Shown here piece after piece: positions 16,601 through 28,600 of a DNA stretch of 32,500 nt (position 1 is the stretch's first letter; every line of letters starts with the position of its first letter). Both the position numbers and the translations under genes were made by a program. The notes under the pieces are model-generated. The model did not search any database. It saw nothing but the letters and a program-made list of their open reading frames with translations, and had not been told where the DNA came from. The stretch is from Micromonospora craterilacus (lineage in GTDB: Bacteria; Actinomycetota; Actinomycetes; Mycobacteriales; Micromonosporaceae): assembly GCF_003236315.1 (NCBI RefSeq), contig NZ_POTY01000042.1, forward strand, positions 1 to 32,500, in the 5' to 3' direction.

Positions 16601-19600
16601 GTGGTCGATCGTGCTTGACGCCGAGGGTGATCCGGTCCGATCGGCGCAAGCCAACGACCGTTCCCAGGCACCGACTCCGCCGGCCTCGACCGCACCCAAC
16701 GACACGCAGGCACCCGTGCCTTCTGCCCGGACGGCACCGGATGCCGGACCGACCGGGCGCCCCGGTGCGGACGCGGACCCGACCGCGGACGTGACGGACG
16801 GCGATCCGAATTCCGAGCAGAGCCTCGGACCGGACGCCGAGGGGAATCCCGACCTAGACGCCTGGCCCGACATGCAGGGCTGGGCGATGCCCGACACCCG
16901 GCTTTTCGGGCCGGACCGGCTGGCGCCCTTGGAAGACCCCCGCTACCAGGACGACCTCGCGGACAGTCTGCTGACGCCCGACGGCTATGCGGTCTTCGCC
17001 GACCCGTCCACCCACCCGTACGGCCAGCTGATCAACGACGGCGGGACGGGCCAGCCGGGACGCAGCAACAACTGCGTCGACAACACGCTTGCCGCGCTGG
17101 CCAGCTTCTACGGCGACCCCCAGGTGTCCCACCCGCGCTGGCCGGACCGGCTCGACGACGGATCACTGGAGACCCAGCTCGGTGAGCTGGACGGCTTCGG
17201 CCGGATCGAGAGCTGGATCGGCGGCGAGTGGACCGGCGACAACGACAGCCTGCCCCGTACCCCTGCCGAGCGGTCTGCCGCCGTGGCGGACCGGTACGCG
17301 GAGCTCTACCAGCGCGTCCTCGACGCGGGACCGGGCTCGGCCGCGGTCGTCGCGGTCGAGTGGCTCCGGATCGACGAGCAGACCGGGGACCCCCTGGTCG
17401 ACGCCGACGGGCATGTGCAGGGTGCGGCCGAACACGTCTTCCTGCTCGTCTACCCGCAGGACGCGGATGGGCCGGTGTGGTGGGATCCTCAGTTCGCCAG
17501 CACCATCACCGGCCCGCTGCCCGGGGACTATGTTGGACTGACGCACAACCTGTGGTCGATGGAGGTGCAGCCCGATCATGCCGATGGGCAGGGAGCAAGC
17601 CCGGCAGCTGATGACCAGGCTGCTCGGGACGGACAACCCGGTGGCGGTCTTCCCGTTCGAGTTCGGCTGGGCAGCCCAGGAGACGCTCTCCCCGCAGCAG
17701 CGGGCGCAGGGCAGGCAACTGGGCCAAGGGGTCTTCATCATCGACCAGACGGGAGTGGTGACCGCCCATCCCAGCCTGCCGCCACCTCTGATCATGAAGC
17801 GGTACGCGGCGGCCCGACGGGAGGGCCGGATAACCGGCCGGCAGGTCTGGCCGGCACCGGATCCGGCGGACTGAGCGACGGCAACCCGGCCCCGAACCAC
17901 TATCTCGACGGGCTCCCGGAAACGGATCGGACCACCCTGCTCGACGCGCTGACCGAGGCGCAGCAGGACGCCGACCAGATCCTGGCCGACCTGCACAGCG
18001 TCAACGCCGACGTGAACGCGCAGCTCGGGCTGACCAACGAGGATGCGCTGAGCACCCTCGGTGAGGAGCACCGCGTCAAGGGCGCGGAGTCGCTGGCTCG
18101 CAAGTTCCGCACCGAGCTGGAACCGCTCGGGTACGACATCGGACCGGCGCTGGACACCATCAACGACGTGGTGCGGTTCTCGGTGCGCGGGCCGGAGTCC
18201 GAGGCGTACGGGCCAGCGGTGGACTCGGTCCTTACCTCGTTGGAGGCGCAGGGCTACCAGGTCACCGACCTGAAGAACTTCTGGCACCCGGGTAACCGGT
18301 TCTTCGGTCTGAACTGCACCCTGACGTCACCGACCGGGCGTACCTTCGAGTTGCAGTTCCCGACCGCGACCAGCTACGCGATCGGCAAGCAGACCCACGG
18401 GCCGTACGAGGTGATGCGCGACCCCGCGCAGTCCCCGGCCGCCCGGGTGCACGCGTTCCTCGACATCCTGGCCATCAACAAGGCCAACGGCATCGCCGCG
18501 AGCATGCCGAGCGGCATGGACACCGCGCGCTTCGATACCCCGAAGAACACCAGCTTCGCGAAGTGGATGGCCTCGCCCCGGCAGGCCAGCATTCGGGACT
18601 CGTACGTCGACTGGCTCGGGCAGCAGGGCCGCACGTTCGCCGACATGCTCACCGAGCGAGGATTGACGGCGTCCGACCTGCCCGGTCTGGACCCCGACCT
18701 GATGGGGGGCGTGCATGGCGACGCTGACGTTCGGCTACTTCCTCCTCCGGAGACCGGACGACCCGACCGGCCCGCCGGTCAACCTGATCGCGGAGGCGGA
18801 CAGCACGGGACCGACCCAGGCGGTGATCTGGGACCGGTCGACGGACGCCTGGACGTTCCGTCCGGACGTGGCGGCGGCGATCCTGTGGGCGAATCCGGAA
18901 CGCCACGCGATCGAGCAGGTCGACCGGACGACGGCGGAACGCCAGACGGCGCACTTCACGACGGTTCCGTTGCCGAGCGAGGCCGAGCTGACGGAGATCT
19001 GTCACCGGGCGACCTGACCGCCGACGCCCCCGGCAGGGATGCGCGGCCCGGCGGACCGAGCGACGCCGGCCCGGGGGCACCGGAGGCAACCGGAGCGGGC
19101 CCACCGTCGGTGTCGATTGACACCGCCCACGGGTTGCCGGAGACGAGGCGGTTCGGGCCGGGTGAGCTGGCCCCGCTGGAGGATTCGGGTTATCACCGGG
19201 ACGTCGAGCAAAGCCTGCGGACGCCTGAGGGGTACGCAGTCTTTGCCGACCCGTCGACCCATCCGTACGGTCAACTGATCAACGACGGCGGGCCCAACCA
19301 GCCCGGGCGTGGCAACAACTGCCTCGACTGCTCGCTCTCGGCGCTGTCCAGCTTCTACGGTGACCCGCAGGTCTCCTCTCCTCGCTGGCCGGACGTCCGA
19401 CCGGACGGGTCGATCGACGCCATGACGGGGGAGGCAAGTGGTCTCGATCGCGCCGAGGCATGGCTCGGCGCCGAGTGGTCTGGGGGCCCGGAAGGGCTAC
19501 CCACGACGCCGGCCGACCGCGCTGCGGCGGTTGCCGAGCAGTACGCGGACCTCCATCAGCGTGTCGCGGAGGCGGGTCCGGGCTCGGCGGCACTGGTCGT

Positions 19601-22600
19601 GGCCGAATGGCTCAGGACGGATCCGCACACCGGGGAACTCGTCCTCGACGGCGGAAACGTGCAGGTCCAGGATTCGCACGCCTTGGTGCTGGTGTATCCG
19701 GAGGGTGCCGAGGGGCCGGTCTGGTGGGATCCGCAACGGGGATTGACGTGGCCTCAGCACCCAGCCGCCTACGTACTACACACGTACGCGCTGTGGTCGA
19801 TGGTGACGTCGGTGGAAGGGGTTTCGGATGACGGAGGACGAGGCGCTGGCACTGATCAAGCGCCTGCTGGGCACGGCGAACGAGATCGAGCTGCATCCGT
19901 TCGAGTTCGGATGGCTGGCGAAGGAACAGCTGTCACCACAGGAACGAGCGGAGGGCAGGCAGCTGGGCCATGGGAGCTACATCATCGACCGGACGGGCGT
20001 GATCACGGCGCAGATCAGTCTGCCCGTGCCGCTGCTGATTACGGAGTACACGGAGGCGCGCAGGGAGGGCCGCTTGACGGGGCGGCAAGTCTGGCCGACG
20101 GCGGAACCGACGGCCTGAGGAATCCCGGCGCCGATTCGTCGCTGCCGGAGAGCCGGCGGTTCGGGCCGGGTGAGCTGGCCCCGCTGGAGGATCCCCGCTT
20201 CCAGGCCGATCTCGCCGCGAGCCTGTCCACGCCGCAGGGGTACGCCGTCTTCGCGGACCCGTCCACCCACCCGTACGGGCAACTGGTCAACGACGGTGGG
20301 CCGGACCAGCCCGGCCGGGGCAACAACTGCCTCGACAGCTCGCTGGCGGCGCTGGCCAGCTTCCGCGGTGATCCGCAGGTGTCCGCACCTCGTTGGGCCG
20401 ACCGGCTCGACGACGGCTCGATCGATCGCGTCTCCGGCGAGCGGGGCGGTCTGGAGCGGGCCGAGGCATGGATCGGCGGGGAGTGGATCGGCGGACCCGA
20501 CAGCCTGCCCGATGCGCTGTCGGCCCGTACCGAGGCGGTGGCCGCGCAGTACGCCGACCTCTACCAGCAGGTGGCGGACGCGGGCCCCGGTGCGTCGGCG
20601 CTCGTGGTGTCCGACTGGCTGCTCGTCGACGACAACGGGAACGTCGTCCTCGATGCGGACGGCCAGCCCGAGGTCGACGGCTCACATGCCTTCGTGATCG
20701 TCTTCCCGGCCGACGCCGACGCGCCGGTGTGGTGGGACCCTCAGACGGGTACGGCGTCGGTGGACATGCCGGCTGCTGACGTGCGGGAAACCCATGCCCT
20801 CTGGGCGATGATGATGCCTGACGGAGAGGGGCGAGTTGACCAGGGACGAGGCGCTGACGCTGATCAGCCGGCTGCTGGGGACCCGGAATCCGATCGTGCT
20901 TCGGGAGTTCGAGTTCGGCTGGCTGGCCCGGGAGAGACTCTCGGAGCAGGAGCGGGCCTCGGGGATGCACGTCGGCCAGGGGAGCTACATCATCGACCGG
21001 TCGGGAGTGATCACAGTCCACTCCAGCCTGCCAGCCCGGCGAGTGATGGAGGAGTACACACAGGCGCGACGCGAGGGCCGGATCAAGGGCCGACAGGTCT
21101 GGCCGGAACCGGAACCGACGGCCTGACGGACGCCGACGGCGCGACAAACCTCGACGGCGCGACAAACCTCGACGGCGCGACGAACCTCGACGGCGGGATG
21201 GGGCCGGACGGTCCGGACGGTCCGACCGGGCCGCGCGGTTCCGACTCCGCCGCCGACGGGCCCGATCTGCGGCAGGCCGCCGCCGGTACGACCTTCGGCG
21301 GTGCGTTGCTCGACGCCGATCCCGCGCGCACCGCCGACGCCGTCCAGGCGGCGCTGACCGCCGGGCCGCTGCCCGACGGGGTGACCGTCGACCCGGCCAC
21401 CGCCACCGTCACGCTGGACACGGACGACGGCCCGTTCCAGGTACGTATCGAGCTGGCCAACCCCCCGGCGGACGCGTCGGTGGTGCCCGTCGCCACCGTC
21501 CAGTACACCGCCGACGGTGCCGCCGTGCAGGTGTCCACCGGCGCGCACCCGGACCACGTCCGGCGGGCGGTGGCCGCGATGCTGGCCGAGGCGGACACGG
21601 TCGCCCAGGACCGGGCCATGGGGCTGCGCTACGACGCCACCACGGCGCTCGCCGAAGGCGCCCGGCCGGAGCACGACGGCAACCGCGTCCTCACCGCGAG
21701 GGACATCGGCCACCTGGCCGAGTTGCGGGTCGTGCTCGCCGACAGCAGCGCCACGTCCGATCCGGCGCGATCCGGCCAGTTGCGCGCCGAGGCGTTGAGC
21801 CTGCTCGTCGCCGCCGGCCTGGTGGAGCAGGACCCGACGCATGCCGTACACGGGCTCGGCAGCAACGTGCCGCTGGTCGGGCCGGCGGCGGCCCAGGCCC
21901 GGCTCGACCTGATCCGGTCCCACCTGGGCCCGGTCTCGGCTCAGGTGGAAAGCCTGATCGGGCTCGCGCAGGGTGACGGGCAACAGCTCGTCGCGGACCT
22001 CCGGGCGGCCCAGTCGGCGATCCGCGCCGAGGCCCGTGCCTGGGCACAGCAGGCCACCGCCCTGCGTAACGACGCCGATCTCGCCCTGACCGCCCGGGTC
22101 GACGCGGAACTGGACGCGGCACCCGACCACGTTTTCGGCCGGCTGGTGATCGGCGGCGGCTGGGCGGCCACCACCGACTTCGTCACCCTGGGGGCCGCCG
22201 GCGACACCGGGACCGGCCTGCCGCCGGTGCTCTGCGTCTCCCAGGGGCACGACCCGTGGGCGGACCGCCAGGAACTGCTGATGGGGCAGATCCCCTCGGA
22301 GTTGGAGCTTCCCGGGTTGCCGTTCCAGCCGGCCGCCCTGGCCGAGCAGGGCACCCAGTTCACCCCGTCCGACGTCTTCGCCGACGCGGTGGGCGCGGCG
22401 CGGGCGCTGACCGGAATGCCGACCTACCAGGGGCTGGCGACCGCGATCACACCCCGCCCGGTGGACGCGGTGGGGTGGCCCGACGGCGCCAACTTCCGGG
22501 TGACCGTCGGCGGGCGGGACTTCTACACCAGCTCCGTCGACATCGCGAGCGGCCCGGGACCGTCCCGCGTGCCGAGCGCGCCGGCCACCACCACCGCCCG

Positions 22601-25600
22601 GTACGTCGACCCGACGACCGGCTACCGCGTGGATCGGTCCGGTCCCGCGCCGGTGTTCCGCGACCCCGACGGCAGTCCGGTCGCCCCGGACCGCCTGCCG
22701 CCGGCCGTACGCGCCATCCTCGGCGGCCCGGGCACGGATCGGTCGGACCTGCCGCTGCTCACGGACCTCACCGGCCGGCCGACCGATCCGCTGGTGGTCG
22801 ATCCGGTCTCCGGGTACGCCGTCGACCCCTCGACCGGGCAGGTCCACGACCCGGCGGGCGGGCAGGTGGATCCCGACTCGCTGCCCACGGATGTGGCCGC
22901 CCGGCTCGGCCACGTCGACGGCTCGTTCAGTGATCCCCGACCGGCCACCCCGCCCGTCAACTTCGGCGGGCAGAACCTGGCCGATGCCTACCGTCCCGGG
23001 GATCGGGTGCTCGTCTACGGCGCGGGCGCGTCCGGCGCGTGGGACATCGAACAGGCCGCGGCCTCCGCGGCAGGACGCATCGACTGGTCGGCCCAGGCCG
23101 GGAGCCTGCCGTCCGACCAGGTGACGGGCGACCCGGCAGTGGACGCCGAGGCACAGCTGCGACACAGCTTCAGCGGCGGCTACAACCGGCGCAACACCCT
23201 GCCCGGCCTCGGGGCGTACTCGGATACCGCCCAGGCCCGGGTGGCGGACATGTCGCTGCGTGAGGTTGTCAGCGTCCGGCACACGGTCGACGGAGCGTTC
23301 CTGGTGCGCTTCACCGACGGCACCGACCAGGTCTACGACCGGGTGGTGCTCTCCATCGGGCAGGAGCCCCGACTTCCCGGCGGGGTGCAGGCGCTGTTGT
23401 CCGAGGTGGACCTGTCGGCGATCGAGGGAACGGCCACCGAACTGGGTGGCCCGGCGGACGTGCTGGGACTGCGCGACGGCAGTGGCCAGCTGAGGGTCCT
23501 CGGCGGTGCCAGCGTGGCCGGTGTGCTGCTGGCCGAGGTCGATGAATCCGTCCGGGACTCGGTCAGGTTGCAGGCCGCAGCGCTGCCGGACGACTCGCGG
23601 GGTATTGCGCCCAGCATCCGGTTCCACGCCCAGCGGATCGCCGAGGCCAATCGCGGTGCCACTCCACCGTCATCGCCGACCGGGCCAGCCGCCGGCGGCC
23701 CCGCACCTGCGGATTCGCCGTCAGACCTCGTCCCAGCCGACGCCGAGCCAACGCCAGCCCCACTGGACGTCGAGCCAGGACAGCGGCCCGTACCGGGCGA
23801 TCAACTCCTGGCCGAGCGCGGGCATCTCGACCCACATGGGCTTGCCGTCGATGTCCTGCCCAATGCCCTCAGCGGTGACCTCGACGGGGTTGCGTCGCAG
23901 GTCGACGTAGCGCAGGGCGGGAAGGTTCCGACTGGCGGCGAGAGCCTCGGCACCGGCCGGCCCGATGCCGCAGTGCGCCAGCCCCAGCCAGCGCAGTCGG
24001 CCCAGGTACGGGGAACCGACCAGCGCGGCGAGCCCGTCGTCGCCGACAGGGTTGTTGCGCAGGTCGAGGGCGACCAGTCGGCTCAGACTGGCGACACCGG
24101 CCACCTCCGGCATCAGCCCGGCCGCCTCGACCAGCACCAGATGCCGGACCGGGAGGTGGGCGCTGACCTCGTCGCCGTGGTCGACGAAGGCGCGGCCGGT
24201 CATGGTGACCGACTCGACGAGGCCGTTGCGCACCTTCCAGTCGACGAGCAGGTGGGCGACCGGCGCGGCGAGACGCGGGGTGACCCGCCGGTACAGCCGG
24301 ACGTCGTCCCGGGTGGGGCGGGCACCCGTCAGGTCGAGGCGGATCAGCTGGGCGTGCTCGGGGTCGGTGGCCTCGATGGCGTCGGCGTACCGCCGGCGGA
24401 GCTCGAGGTCGTCCGGGGCGGCCAGGACGGCGGCGTAGATCTCGGCGGGCGTGGCCATGACGGCAGCGTATCGACGGACGGCTCGATCACCGCCGCCGCG
24501 GTTCCGGGCGCCACATTCCACGGCCTGGGCCGCCCGGCCGCCGATCCGGCGGCCGTGCTGGAGGTGGCGCGGGCCGCCCTGCCGCAGGTGGCCCCGTACG
24601 CCCAGGTGGACGCGGTGGTACCGGTCGGCCCCGACCGGTTCGAGATCCGCTCGGCCGGGCAGTACCCGCTGACGGCGCGGCTCACCACCGGCCCGTTGAC
24701 CGACGGCGTGGTGGCCCAGTCGGTCCGCAACCCCGACGGGAGCTTCACGGTCACCGTGTCGGACCGGGCCGTCGACCAGGTGGTCGCCCGGGCGCTCGCG
24801 CACGAGGTGGCCGAGCTGGTGGCGCTGCACGAGTCCGGCCGGGCTCTGGTCGGCCCGCTGGACCCGGGCAATGTGCCCGGCCCGATCGACCCGGCCGGGC
24901 TGACCGCCCACGACCGGGGGCGGATGGCCGAGATCCGGCTGCTCGCCGCCGCGTACGCCGACGCCAACGCCGACCCGGCCACCCGGCTGGCCGTACGCGC
25001 CGAGATCGACGCCCTCGCCGACCACCTCGGCCTACGGGTGGGCGACCCGGATGTCCGGGCCCGGTGGGCCCTGCTCCCGCGCGACGTGCTGGCCCACCTG
25101 ATGCAGCTCAGCGTGCCGTCGATCACCCCCGACGCGGTCTCCGCCGTGCTGGCGGGCGCGCCGACCCTCACCGAGGTCGAGCGGATCCGGATGATCGACT
25201 ACCGCTCCCGGCTGGCACCGGACTTCCAGGTGCCCCAGCAGGCCGACCTGGACGCCCGGCTGCGGGAACTGGCCGCCGAGGCCGAGCACGCACAGTCCGG
25301 CATGCCGCGGATGCCCGCCTTCGCCGGGCAGATCGTCGGCGTACCGCAGGCGCAGCTCGACCGGATCCGGGCGGTGGATCCGCAACTCGCCGACCGGCTG
25401 GCCGCGGAGGGCGTCTACGTCGACCTGACCGGCCGCTACGACCTGCGCCCGTACATGGTGGCTGGGGTGCCCGCGATCGACCTCGGCGCGGCCCGCCCGG
25501 CGTTCGACCTGACCACCGAGGCCGGCCGGCAGGCGCAGCTGCACGAGGACCGGCAGCGGTCCCGCGCCGCGCTGCGCGGACTGCCCGGCGGCCAGGCCGT

Positions 25601-28600
25601 GGCCCTGCTCACCAACCACGACTTCCACTACCAGGGCACCGCCCGGTGGATGGGGCTGGTGCCGGACGTACTGACGGAGGCGCTGCGCAGCATCACCCCC
25701 GTCACACCGGCCGCTGCCGCGACGGCGGAGACCGCCTCGATCCAGCAGCCCAGCGGCGACATCAGTGCGGTCGCCGACCGGGTGACCCTGCCCCCGGACG
25801 CGCCGAACAAGCCCGGTCCGGTCTACGGGCCGGCGTTGGACGCCCGGACCGGGCAGCCACCGCCGCTGTTCGACGGCCCGCCGAAGCGGGAGGACGTGCA
25901 GCAGGGTGCGCTCGGCGACTGCGGCATGATCGCCGTGATCGGCTCGGTCGCCGGTCAGCTGCCGAACACCATCGCGCAGATGTTCCAGCCGAACCCGGAC
26001 GGCTCGGTGGACGTGCTGCTGCACGAGGCCAGCGGGCCGGGTTACTCGGTCAACCCGACCGGACGTCAGCTGCGAGTCACCGTGTACCCGGACGTACCGC
26101 TGCACCCGAACTCGAACGGGCACAGCGCGTACGCCAACCAGTCGGCGGTCGGCACCGCCTGGGCGTCGCTGCTGGAGAAGGCGATCGCCGCCGTCGACCG
26201 CACCTGGACCCAGCAGCGCCACGACCAGTGGCAGCAGCAGTGGACCGCCCGACCGGGCGTGGACACCGCCCAGGCCGCTCCGCTCGGCTACGCCCGACTG
26301 GGCAACGGCAGCAGCCGTCTGGTGCAGGCGGAACTGCTCACCCAGCTCACCGGGCTGCCGACCGGAGTGAGCCAACTCGACCCGACACCCGGGCGGGAGG
26401 CCGACACCGAGGCACGGCTGGCGACACTGCTCGCCGCCGGCAGTCCGCTGATCATCGGGACCCGCCCGGCTGCGGAGTACTCGACGTACCCGAACGGCAA
26501 GCCGCCGTACGGGCTCGTCGCCGGGCACGCGTACGAGATCGTGTCGGTGGCGAACGGTGAGGTGCAGCTGCGCAACCCGTGGAATTCGAGCCATCCGTCA
26601 CCGATGCCGGTGCGCGCCTTCCTCGACCTGATGAGTCCCTGGTACGCGCACGTCGAGCTGGCCCGGAGCACGGTGGCGGCGCTGCCCGACTCCGAGTTCC
26701 ACGGTCAGGGCCGGCCGGCGGCCGACCCGACAGCGGTGGTGGACCGGGCCCGCATGGTCCTGCCCGCGCTGGCCGAGCCGATCGGCGCGGACCAGGTCGT
26801 CGCCGTCGGGCCGGACGTCTTCGAGGTCCGCTCGGCGGGCCTGGAACCGCTGCGCATCCGGGTCACGGCCGGCACCCTCTCCGCTGGCACGGTGGCCCAG
26901 ACCACCCGGAACCTGGACGGCACCTTCACCCTCACCGTCTCCGACCGCGCCGCCGACGCCGTGGTCGACCGCGCGGTGGCGCACGAGGCGGCCGAGCTGT
27001 TGGCCCGACACGAGACCGGTGCGGCCCAGGTCGGGCTCTTCGACCAGGGCACCGCCGAAGGACCGATCGACCCGGCGGGTCTCTCCGCCCGGGACCGCGG
27101 CCGGCTGGCCGAACTGCGCCTGATGTCCGCCTGGTACGCCCAGGCAGATCCGGCCGCCCGGCTGGCCCTGCGGGCCGAGGTCGACGCGCTGGTCGACCGC
27201 CTCGGGCTGCGCTGGGGTACGCCGGACGTGCAGGCCCGCCTCGCGCTCCTGCCCAGTGACGTGTGGAGCCAGGTGATGCGGCTGAGCGTGCCGGCGATCA
27301 CGCCCGACGCGGTGGCCGGCGCCCTGGCCGTCAGTCCCACCCAGACGACGGTGGAACGGTTCCGCGCGATCGACTACCGCGGCCGGCTGGCGCCGGACTT
27401 CCAGCCCCCGCCGGCCGCCGCGCTGGACGCGAAACTGCGAGAGCTGGCCGTGCACGGGGAGCGGAGCCAGTCCTCGTTGCCCCGGATGCCGGCCCTGGCC
27501 GGCCAGGTCATCGGCGTACCGCAGGCGCAGCTCGACCAGATCCGGGCGGTGGACCCGCAACTCGCCGACCGGCTCGCCGCCGAGGGCGTCTACGTCGACC
27601 TGACCGGCCGCTTCGATCTGCGCCCGTACACCCTCGACGGCGCACCGGAGTTCTCGCTGACCGCGTCGCAGCCCGCCTTCGACCTGGACACCGAGGCCGG
27701 CCGGCGGGCGCTGCTGGCCGAGGACCGGGCCCGGGTCGGTGCCACCTTCCGCGCCGAGTACGGCTCGCACCCCGGCGCCATGGCGGTGCTCACCACGCAC
27801 GACTTCCACTACGTGACCGACGCGCGGCGGATGGCGCTGGTCCCGAACGCGCTGACCGACGCGCTGCGGTCGATGATGCCGCCCGCACCCGACGTGGAGG
27901 TCGAGGTCACCCCCACCGTGACCGGTGGCGAGGTGGCCGTGGTCGCCGACCGGGTGACCCTGCCCGACCCGCACCCCAAGCGTCCGGTCGAGTACGGCCG
28001 CCCACTGGACGCGGGTACCGGCCAACCGGCCCCGCTCTTCGACGGTCCACCCCGCCGCGAGCAGGTACAGCAGGGCATTCTCGGCGACTGCGGGATGCTG
28101 GCCAGCATGGCCGCCGTCGCCGGTGTCCGGCCGGACGCGCTGGCCGGGCTCTTCCAGCCGAACCCGGACGGCACGGTCGACGTGCTGCTGCACGAGAGCA
28201 CACTGCTCGGCGACTCGATGGCGCCCACCGGCCGTCGGCTCCGGATCACCGTGCAGCCGGACGCGCCGCTGGCATCCGCCGCGCACGGTCGGACGGCGTA
28301 TGCCGACCAGTCCCTGAACGGCACGGCGTGGGCCTCGCTGCTGGAGAAGGCGCTGGCGGCGGTCGACCGGACCTGGAGTGCCCAGCGGCACCAACAGTGG
28401 CAGGACAGTTGGCGTGCGTGGCACAGCAAGGACGACCCGCACCAGGCGGCGCCCACCGGCTACGGCCGACTCGGGGTGGGCAGCACGCCCCAGATGCAGG
28501 CGGAGGTGCTGACCCAGCTGACCGGTACGCCGAGCCAGATGTCCGTCTTCGACCTCCGGCCCGGGCAGGAGGCTGCCGTGCACGCGCGGCTGGCCGCCCT

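Noticed and set aside
17578..21126. Sequencing frameshifts as the source of the fused toxin frame
   Set aside because: Four independent junctions keep frame, and each immunity gene is intact in its own frame, so random indels are an unlikely explanation, though one junction could still be wrong.
20985..23627. 880-aa open frame on the minus strand
   Set aside because: It lies opposite immunity gene 3 and the Rossmann module and has repetitive, non-globular sequence.
24459..25025. Longer N-terminus for the LRR protein from 25025
   Set aside because: The added part is shadow of the calpain preamble; TIGR02996 homology starts at ATG 24458.
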